The notes under the pieces are model-generated. The model did no database searches and was not told where the DNA came from. It saw only the letters and a list, made by a program, of their open reading frames with translations. The translations under genes were made by a program, and so were the position numbers. A stretch of 64,000 nt of DNA from Erwinia phyllosphaerae (GTDB lineage Bacteria > Pseudomonadota > Gammaproteobacteria > Enterobacterales > Enterobacteriaceae): NCBI RefSeq assembly GCF_019132875.1, contig NZ_JAHSPF010000005.1:310001-374000 (forward strand), read 5' to 3'. Of the stretch, positions 58,207 through 64,000 are shown one piece after another; the first letter of the stretch is position 1; each line of letters opens with the position of its first letter.

Positions 58207-58395
58207 ATGGCCAAGATCAAAGACAGAACGCCGAAACGAGGGGGACGCTCGGCTGCTTTCCAACTGCGCATTCATCCTGAACTTCATAAGCAGCTAAAAA
58301 CGCTGACCGATAACGAAAACGTTACGCTTTCCTGTTGGCTAAAAGAGCTGGCGCGGCGTGAACTACGTCGACGCGGCATTGAGCCGGAAGGGTAG
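58207..58395 (+). CDS. Orphan ribbon-helix-helix (HicB/Arc-like) protein
   Basis: The ATG at 58207 gives 62 residues, with a basic N-terminus and a ribbon-helix-helix core: beta strand RSAAFQLRI, then helices PELHKQLKTLTDNENVTLSCWLKELARREL. This is the pattern of the DNA-binding part of HicB- or Arc-type proteins. No toxin-like partner (such as HicA) is visible next to it. It may be a small autonomous DNA-binding protein or a fragment of a former antitoxin. The RHH fold is supported by the pattern only. Confidence 0.65.
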   Translation: MAKIKDRTPKRGGRSAAFQLRIHPELHKQLKTLTDNENVTLSCWLKELARRELRRRGIEPEG

Positions 58396-58558
58396 ATCGT
58401 CAGGGGAGAAGCCAGCTCGTCGGGTAACATCAGTTCAATAAGAAATACAATCAGGCACGATGGGTAGCACAAAATGCTTATTCGTAGCTTTTGAACATCT
58501 AATTTATCAGAAACTTAACACTGTCAGCCGACGTCCCCTTCTATAATCAACCTCTTTT

Positions 58559-58578
58559 ATGAGAATAGTCACTCTCAT
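58559..58578 (+). promoter_or_regulatory. Possible operator at the RND operon promoter
   Basis: ATGAGA and TCTCAT form a perfect inverted repeat spaced by 8 bp, 12 bp after a -10-like TATAAT (58542-58547). A repressor bound here would block transcription of the efflux operon. The cognate regulator is not visible nearby. Confidence 0.4.
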
Positions 58579-58611
58579 TACTATTTTATTCTACTCCATT
58601 GAGAACAGACC

Positions 58612-59739
58612 ATGCGCTTAAAGATCCTTTCAGCGAGCCTGATTTTTCTGCTGGCCGCCTGTGACCAGCAGACTTCTACTGAGGCCAGTAACCAGCCTGT
58701 ATCCATCGGCGTAGCCACACTGCATAGTGAACCGGTAACCCTGTTCACGCAGCTGCCAGGGCGTACTACTGCCGTGCGTACGGCCGAGGTGCGTCCGCAG
58801 GTTAGCGGCATCATCATGAAACGCCTGTTTACGGAAGGCGGTGAAGTGAAAGCAGGCGATCCGCTGTACCAGATCGATCCCGCCAGCTATCAGGCGGCCT
58901 ACGATAAAGCCGAAGCGACGCTGCTGAACGCCAATAAGCTGGCGCAACGCTATAAGCCGCTGGCTGCCGCGCATGCCATTAGCGGGCAATCGTATGATGA
59001 TGCCGTCGCTGCCGCCAGAGAAGCAACGGCAGATCTGGAAACCGCACGCGTCAATCTCAATTACACCAAAGTTCGTGCGCCAATCTCCGGCCATATCGGG
59101 CGCTCGCTTTCCACGGAAGGCGCGCTGGTCACCAACGGCCAGACCAGCTATCTCACCACCATCCAGCAGCTCGATCCTATCTATGTCGACGTCAGCGAAT
59201 CGTCGCAGGATCTGCTGCGTCAGCGTCGCGCGCTGGCGGAAGGCAAGCTGAAAGCCGTGGGCGACAATGCCGCAGCGGTAAAGCTAACGCTGGAAGACGG
59301 CTCAACCTATCAGCAGGAAGGCAAGCTGGAGTTCTCTGAGGTGACGGTGGATCAGGGTACCGGCAGCGTCACCATGCGTGCTTCTTTCCCGAATCCGAAA
59401 CGCATTCTGCTGCCGGGCATGTTTGTTCACGCCAGCTTCCCGGAAGGCGTTGCCGACCAGGGCATTCTGGCCCCGCAAGAAGCGATCATGCATGACACTA
59501 AAGGTAAGCCCTATGTCTTTATCGTGAAAGCGGACAACACCGTAGCGCAGCAAAGCATTACTACAGGCGAAATGATCGGCAACAAGTGGCTGGTAACGTC
59601 CGGTTTGCAGGCCAACGATCGCGTAGTGGTAGAAGGTCTGCAGGATGTGCGTTCGGGTAGCAAGGTACAGCCAAAGGAAGCACAGGCAAAAACCGCGCCG
59701 CAGGCCAACCTGACGACCACCGATCCTTCAGCGCAGTAG
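58612..59739 (+). CDS. RND efflux periplasmic adaptor (AcrA/EefA-like lipoprotein)
   Basis: The 375-residue protein has lipobox LLAA-C17 and the membrane-fusion-protein plan: beta-barrel, lipoyl ([35 protein letters not shown]) and alpha-hairpin (coiled) domains (about 80-165), then the second half-lipoyl piece [20 protein letters not shown]. It links the inner-membrane pump to the outer-membrane channel. It is first of a three-gene operon with the RND pump (10 bp downstream) and an OprM-type channel. This is a second AcrAB-type system, comparable to EefABC in Klebsiella/Enterobacter; exact orthology is not certain. Confidence 0.9.
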   Translation: MRLKILSASLIFLLAACDQQTSTEASNQPVSIGVATLHSEPVTLFTQLPGRTTAVRTAEVRPQVSGIIMKRLFTEGGEVKAGDPLYQIDPASYQAAYDKAEATLLNANKLAQRYKPLAAAHAISGQSYDDAVAAAREATADLETARVNLNYTKVRAPISGHIGRSLSTEGALVTNGQTSYLTTIQQLDPIYVDVSESSQDLLRQRRALAEGKLKAVGDNAAAVKLTLEDGSTYQQEGKLEFSEVTVDQGTGSVTMRASFPNPKRILLPGMFVHASFPEGVADQGILAPQEAIMHDTKGKPYVFIVKADNTVAQQSITTGEMIGNKWLVTSGLQANDRVVVEGLQDVRSGSKVQPKEAQAKTAPQANLTTTDPSAQ

Positions 59740-59749
59740 AGGAAAACTG

Positions 59750-62700
59750 ATGTCTAAATTCTTTATTGAGCGTCCGATTTTCGCCTGGGTAGTGGCGATC
59801 ATCGTGATGCTGGTAGGCGGTCTGTCGATCCTCAAATTGCCGATCAACCAGTACCCCAATATTGCGCCGCCAGCCATCTCTGTTCAGGTGACCTACCCGG
59901 GTGCCAGCGCCGAAACCACGCAGAACACCGTGGTACAGGTTATTGAACAGCAGCTGAACGGCATCGATAATCTGCGCTATATCGAATCGCAAAGTAACAG
60001 CGACGGTAGCGCCACCATTATCGTTACCTTCAACCAGGGCACCGATCCGGATACCGCCCAGGTTCAGGTACAGAACAAGGTCTCGCTGGCGGAGTCGCAG
60101 CTGCCGACGGAAGTAACCGAGCAGGGCATCAACGTTCGTAAATATCAGGCCAACTTTATGCTGGTGGTCAGCCTGATTTCGACTAACGGCAAGATGAGTA
60201 ACGGTGACCTGGCCGATCTGCTGGTATCCAAACTGGAAGATCAGGTTGCGCGTACCAAAGGGGTGGGTGACTTCCTGGTGATGGGGTCCGAATACGGCAT
60301 GCGTATCTGGCTCGATCCGGCCAAGCTCTACAAATATCAGCTGATCCCCAGCGACGTTTCTACCGCCATTACCCAGCAGAACGTGCAGATCTCCAGCGGT
60401 AAGCTGGCCGGCCTGCCAACGGTGCAGGGCGCGAAATTCAGCGCCACAATCGTGGGCAAAACGCGTCTGCAATCCGTTGCTCAGTTTGAAAATATTCTGC
60501 TGAAAGTCAACACGGACGGCTCGCAGGTTCGTCTGAAAGACGTGGCGAAAGTCGATCTTGGCCCGCAGGATTACAGTATTTCTGCGACCTACAACGGCAA
60601 ACCTTCCGCCGGGATGGCGCTGCGTCTCGCCAGTGGCGCAAACGTGCTGGATGCGATTAACGCGGTGCGTACTACGGTAGATAACTTGAAATCTTCGCTG
60701 CCGGACGGCGTGGAAGTGAAGTTCCCTTACGACACTTCGCCTGTGGTCAGCGCGTCGATTGAAGAAGTTGTCAAAACGCTGTTTGAAGCGATTGGACTGG
60801 TGTTCCTGGTGATGCTGGTGTTCCTGCAAAACCTGCGCGCAACGCTGATCACTACCATGGTGGTGCCGGTCGTGCTGCTGGGCACTTTCGGCATTTTGTC
60901 CGCCTGTGGCTACACCATCAACACGCTAACGATGTTCGGTATGGTGCTGGCAATAGGACTACTGGTGGATGATGCCATTGTGGTGGTGGAAAACGTCGAG
61001 CGTGTAATGCACGACGAAGGGCTGGATCCCAAAGCCGCCACGATCAAATCGATGGAGCAGATTCAGGGCGCACTGTTTGGTATTGCGCTGGTGCTCTCCG
61101 CCGTCCTGCTGCCGATGGCGTTCTTTAGCGGGTCTACCGGCGTAATCTATCGCCAGTTCTCTATTACCATTGTTTCCGCGATGGCGCTTTCGGTGCTGAT
61201 GGCGCTGATCTTCACGCCAGCACTCTGCGCCACGCTGCTTAAGCCAGGTTCGGCAGATCATAAAACCACCGGTATGGCAGGCTGGTTTAACCGCAAGTTT
61301 GACGCGGGCACGCTGCACTACACTAACAGCGTTGGCGCGGTGATCTCTAAACGTAATCTGTTTTTGGTTATCTATCTGCTGGTGGTGGTCGCGACCGGGT
61401 ATCTGTTTACGCGGGTGCCAACCTCGTTCCTGCCGGATGAAGATCAGGGCGTGATGATGATGCAGACCACGCTGCCCGCCAACGCCTCGGCGGAACGCAC
61501 CCAGCAGGTTCTGGACGAAATTCAGGCGTGGCTGCTGAAAAACGAGCCGGAAGTCAGCTCGGTGTTCTCGCCAAACGGCTTTAGCTTCTCCGGACGCGGC
61601 GAAAACACGGCGATGTCGTTTGTGCTGCTGAAACCCTGGGCTCAACGTAACAGCGATCAAACCGTGCAAAAGCTGGCAGCTCGCACGATGGCGCACTTTG
61701 CCACGCTAAAAGACGCGAAGGTGTTTGCGCTGGTGCCGCCTGCCGTGATGGAGCTGGGTAACGCCACCGGTTTTGACTTTTATTTGCAGGATACCAATAA
61801 CCAGGGCCACGCGGCGCTGATGGCGGCGCGTAACCAGTTCCTTGGCATGGCCGCGCAGGACAAACGCCTGACCGCAACGCGACCAAACGGCATGGATGAC
61901 GAGCCGCAGTATCATTTGATTATTGATGATGAACGCGCCCGCGCGCTGGGCCTGAGCCTGGAGGATATCAACGATACGCTTTCCACCGCCTGGGGTTCCA
62001 GCTATGTGAACCAGTTTATCTACAACGGTCGAGTGAAAAAGGTCTATCTGCAGGGCAACGCGGGTTCGCGCGTGACGCCATCTGACCTGAACAAATGGTA
62101 CTTCCGCAACAGCAGCGGCAACATGGTGCCGTTTTCTGCCTTTGGCAGCGGCGAATGGCAGTATGGCTCGCCGCGCTATGAGCGTTTTAACGGCGTCTCG
62201 GCGGTCGAAATCATGGGTTCTCCGGCCAGCGGCTACAGCTCTGGCGACGCGGTAAAAGCGGTTAATGACATTGCGGCCAAACTGCCGAAAGGGTTCAAAG
62301 TGCAGTGGCACGGCCTGTCATACGAAGAGCAAACCTCCGGCTCGCAGACCACGGCGCTTTACGCCATCTCTCTTCTGGTGGTGTTCCTCTGCCTGGCCGC
62401 GCTGTATGAAAGCTGGTCGATTCCGTTCTCGGTGATCATGGTGGTGCCGCTGGGTATCCTCGGGACTATCCTGGCAGTGCTGATGCGCGGACTGGAAAAC
62501 GACGTCTTCTTCCAGGTCGGGCTATTGACCACCGTCGGCCTGGCAGCGAAAAACGCCATCCTGATTGTCGAGTTCGCCAAAGACCTGCATGAAAAAGAGG
62601 GTAAAGGGCTGGTCGAAGCGGCAATGGAAGCGGCCAAACTGCGTATCCGTCCCATTATTATGACGTCAATGGCCTTCGTTCTGGGCGTGTTGCCGCTGAC

Positions 62701-62869
62701 CATTTCCAGCGGCGCGGGCGCGGGCAGCCAGCACTCAATCGGTACAGCCGTAGTGGGCGGCATGATCACCGCCACTTTCCTGGCGATCTTCTTTGTGCCG
62801 ATGTTTTATGTCGTGGTCGCACAGCGTTTCTCTGGCAAGAAAAAAACCAAAACTGAGGTAAAAGAATAA
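59750..62869 (+). CDS. RND efflux pump, HAE1 family (AcrB-like)
   Basis: The 1039-residue protein is a hydrophobe/amphiphile efflux pump: 12 helices in two halves with two large periplasmic loops each. The proton-relay aspartates are in [18 protein letters not shown], and the start [25 protein letters not shown] and [16 protein letters not shown] are typical. Such pumps form trimers that export drugs, bile salts and dyes using the proton gradient. Substrates of this one are unknown. Its stop overlaps the start of the outer-membrane gene (TAATG). Confidence 0.94.
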   Translation: MSKFFIERPIFAWVVAIIVMLVGGLSILKLPINQYPNIAPPAISVQVTYPGASAETTQNTVVQVIEQQLNGIDNLRYIESQSNSDGSATIIVTFNQGTDPDTAQVQVQNKVSLAESQLPTEVTEQGINVRKYQANFMLVVSLISTNGKMSNGDLADLLVSKLEDQVARTKGVGDFLVMGSEYGMRIWLDPAKLYKYQLIPSDVSTAITQQNVQISSGKLAGLPTVQGAKFSATIVGKTRLQSVAQFENILLKVNTDGSQVRLKDVAKVDLGPQDYSISATYNGKPSAGMALRLASGANVLDAINAVRTTVDNLKSSLPDGVEVKFPYDTSPVVSASIEEVVKTLFEAIGLVFLVMLVFLQNLRATLITTMVVPVVLLGTFGILSACGYTINTLTMFGMVLAIGLLVDDAIVVVENVERVMHDEGLDPKAATIKSMEQIQGALFGIALVLSAVLLPMAFFSGSTGVIYRQFSITIVSAMALSVLMALIFTPALCATLLKPGSADHKTTGMAGWFNRKFDAGTLHYTNSVGAVISKRNLFLVIYLLVVVATGYLFTRVPTSFLPDEDQGVMMMQTTLPANASAERTQQVLDEIQAWLLKNEPEVSSVFSPNGFSFSGRGENTAMSFVLLKPWAQRNSDQTVQKLAARTMAHFATLKDAKVFALVPPAVMELGNATGFDFYLQDTNNQGHAALMAARNQFLGMAAQDKRLTATRPNGMDDEPQYHLIIDDERARALGLSLEDINDTLSTAWGSSYVNQFIYNGRVKKVYLQGNAGSRVTPSDLNKWYFRNSSGNMVPFSAFGSGEWQYGSPRYERFNGVSAVEIMGSPASGYSSGDAVKAVNDIAAKLPKGFKVQWHGLSYEEQTSGSQTTALYAISLLVVFLCLAALYESWSIPFSVIMVVPLGILGTILAVLMRGLENDVFFQVGLLTTVGLAAKNAILIVEFAKDLHEKEGKGLVEAAMEAAKLRIRPIIMTSMAFVLGVLPLTISSGAGAGSQHSIGTAVVGGMITATFLAIFFVPMFYVVVAQRFSGKKKTKTEVKE

Positions 62870-64000
62870 TGCACTCCCGGACTTTTTCACTGGCAACGCT
62901 GCCGCTGGCAGTGGTGCTGGTACTGAGCGGCTGTACGATGGAACCGAAATATCAACGTCCTGCGCTGCCGGTAGCGGCGCACTACGACCAGCAGGGAAAG
63001 GCAACGGCTAACGGCGCGGATATCAGCTGGCAAAATTTCTTCACCGATCCGGTGATGCACAAGCTGATTGCCATGTCGCTGGCGAATAACCGTGACCTGC
63101 GCGTTGCGGCGCTAAACGTCGAAGTGGCGGGTTCGCAGGTGCAGATTGACAGGGCAGCGCTGCTGCCTTCCATCAGCGCCAGCGCTTCGCAAACCGCTGC
63201 GCATCTGCCCGGTAACCTTTATAACACCGCGTCAACCGGCCCGGTCACCTACCATGAGTTCAACACCAGCCTGGGCGTTAGCGCCTGGGAGCTGGACTTC
63301 TTTGGCCGTCTGCGCAGCCTGCGCGACGCCGCACTGGAAAGTTATCTGGCGACGGCGGCCACGCAGCGCGCCACGCAGATCAGCCTGATTTCACAGGTGG
63401 CGTCGGCTTATCTTTCACTCTGTGCCGATAACGAGCTGCTGAAGCTGGCGCAGGACACGGTGAAAAGCCAGCAGGATTCTTACAACCTGACCAAACGCAG
63501 CGTGGAAGGCGGCGTCAGCAGCGAGCAGGATCTGGTACAGGCGGAAACCTCCGTGCGTACCGCGCAGGCTGATGTAGCGACCTATACGCGCCAGGTACGC
63601 CAGGACGTTAATGCGCTGGCGCTGCTGGTTGGCACGGATCTCCCGCCGGATATGCTGCAAAATGCGCATCTGAATAAGAACTGGGATTTCCCGGCGACAC
63701 CGGCAGGCCTGCCTTCCGATCTGTTAACGCGTCGTCCGGATATTATCTCGGCCGAACATACGCTGAAGGCGGCCAACGCCAATATCGGCGCGGCTCGTGC
63801 GGCGTTCTTCCCAAGCATCAGCCTGACGGCTTCCGGCGGCTCCACCTCCAGCAGCCTGGGGCATCTGCTGGAAGGCGGCACGGCGGCCTGGTCGTTCGGG
63901 CCGAGCATCAATCTGCCTATTTTTGACGGTGGCGTAAACTCGGCTAATCTTGATATCGCCCATTTGCAGAAACGCATTGAAATTGCTGACTATGAGAAAG
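62869..64000 (+). CDS. Outer-membrane efflux channel, OprM/NodT type (3' end beyond window)
   Basis: ATG 62869 overlaps the pump stop codon. The visible 377 residues have a lipoprotein signal (VLVLSG-C, TMEPKYQRPALP), then the TolC-family pattern: SISWQNFF-like DISWQNFFTDPVMHKLI, helical hairpin repeats (LRVAALNVEVAGSQVQIDRAALLPSISASAS and later IGAARAAFFPSISLTASGG) and SAWELDFFGRLRSLRDAA. It forms the outer-membrane duct of the tripartite pump. About 80-100 residues are expected to follow past the right edge. Confidence 0.92.
   Translation, partial: MHSRTFSLATLPLAVVLVLSGCTMEPKYQRPALPVAAHYDQQGKATANGADISWQNFFTDPVMHKLIAMSLANNRDLRVAALNVEVAGSQVQIDRAALLPSISASASQTAAHLPGNLYNTASTGPVTYHEFNTSLGVSAWELDFFGRLRSLRDAALESYLATAATQRATQISLISQVASAYLSLCADNELLKLAQDTVKSQQDSYNLTKRSVEGGVSSEQDLVQAETSVRTAQADVATYTRQVRQDVNALALLVGTDLPPDMLQNAHLNKNWDFPATPAGLPSDLLTRRPDIISAEHTLKAANANIGAARAAFFPSISLTASGGSTSSSLGHLLEGGTAAWSFGPSINLPIFDGGVNSANLDIAHLQKRIEIADYEK

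Overview
The window is chromosomal DNA of a gammaproteobacterium in the order Enterobacterales. The evidence is the near-complete, ordered match of many proteins to Escherichia coli (sprT-galP-metK-speA-speB-loiP-tktA; epd-pgk-fbaA-mscS-argO-yggE-argP-rpiA-serA; fau-6S RNA-zapA-ygfB-pepP-ubiH-ubiI-gcvTHP-ygfF; trhA-ygfZ-sdhE-cptA-fldB-xerD-dsbC-recJ; prfB-lysS; lysR-lysA-galR), together with enterobacterial regulatory RNAs and operators. Local differences from E. coli (a bactofilin gene beside tktA, no idi/xdh-type block after lysS, a single displaced Omr RNA, a lipoprotein autotransporter) suggest a relative such as an Erwinia/Pantoea-type organism, but the genus cannot be fixed from this sequence alone.

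Layout. 1-8.1 kb: sprT (cut by the left edge), galP with CRP and GalR sites, metK with a MetJ-box array, a long leader region holding a YqgB-like reading frame, then the arginine-to-putrescine genes speA and speB, and the lipoprotein protease loiP. 8.4-15.1 kb: central carbon genes tktA, epd, pgk, fbaA, with a membrane bactofilin between tktA and epd. 15.4-21.7 kb: mscS, argO, yggE, argP, rpiA, an array of about 34-bp tandem repeats, and serA. 21.7-33.3 kb: fau, 6S RNA, zapA, ygfB, the pepP-ubiH-ubiI operon, the glycine cleavage operon gcvTHP and ygfF. 33.5-40.1 kb: trhA, ygfZ, sdhE-cptA, fldB, xerD-dsbC-recJ. 40.1-41.4 kb: an A+T-richer insert between recJ and prfB that carries a probable ADP-ribosyltransferase and a small unknown gene. 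41.4-44.0 kb: prfB (with its programmed frameshift) and lysS. 44.1-64.0 kb is more accessory: a trypsin-like lipoprotein, a drug-type MFS transporter, lysR/lysA/galR, a BisC-type molybdoenzyme, one Omr-family small RNA, a second FtsI-type penicillin-binding protein, a 98-bp higher-order tandem repeat, a subtilisin autotransporter with a lipoprotein signal, an orphan ribbon-helix-helix gene and a tripartite RND efflux operon cut by the right edge.

How the parts connect. galR and galP lie in the same window and each has a gal operator. SpeA and SpeB catalyse consecutive steps, epd-pgk-fbaA share a promoter region with CRP and Cra sites, argP sits near its classical target argO, and lysR is divergent from lysA. 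The most novel-looking items are the ADP-ribosyltransferase insert, the two tandem-repeat arrays in intergenic DNA, the dual-start bactofilin, the lipidated autotransporter with in-frame simple repeats, and the small reading frame with a strong ribosome-binding site upstream of speA.
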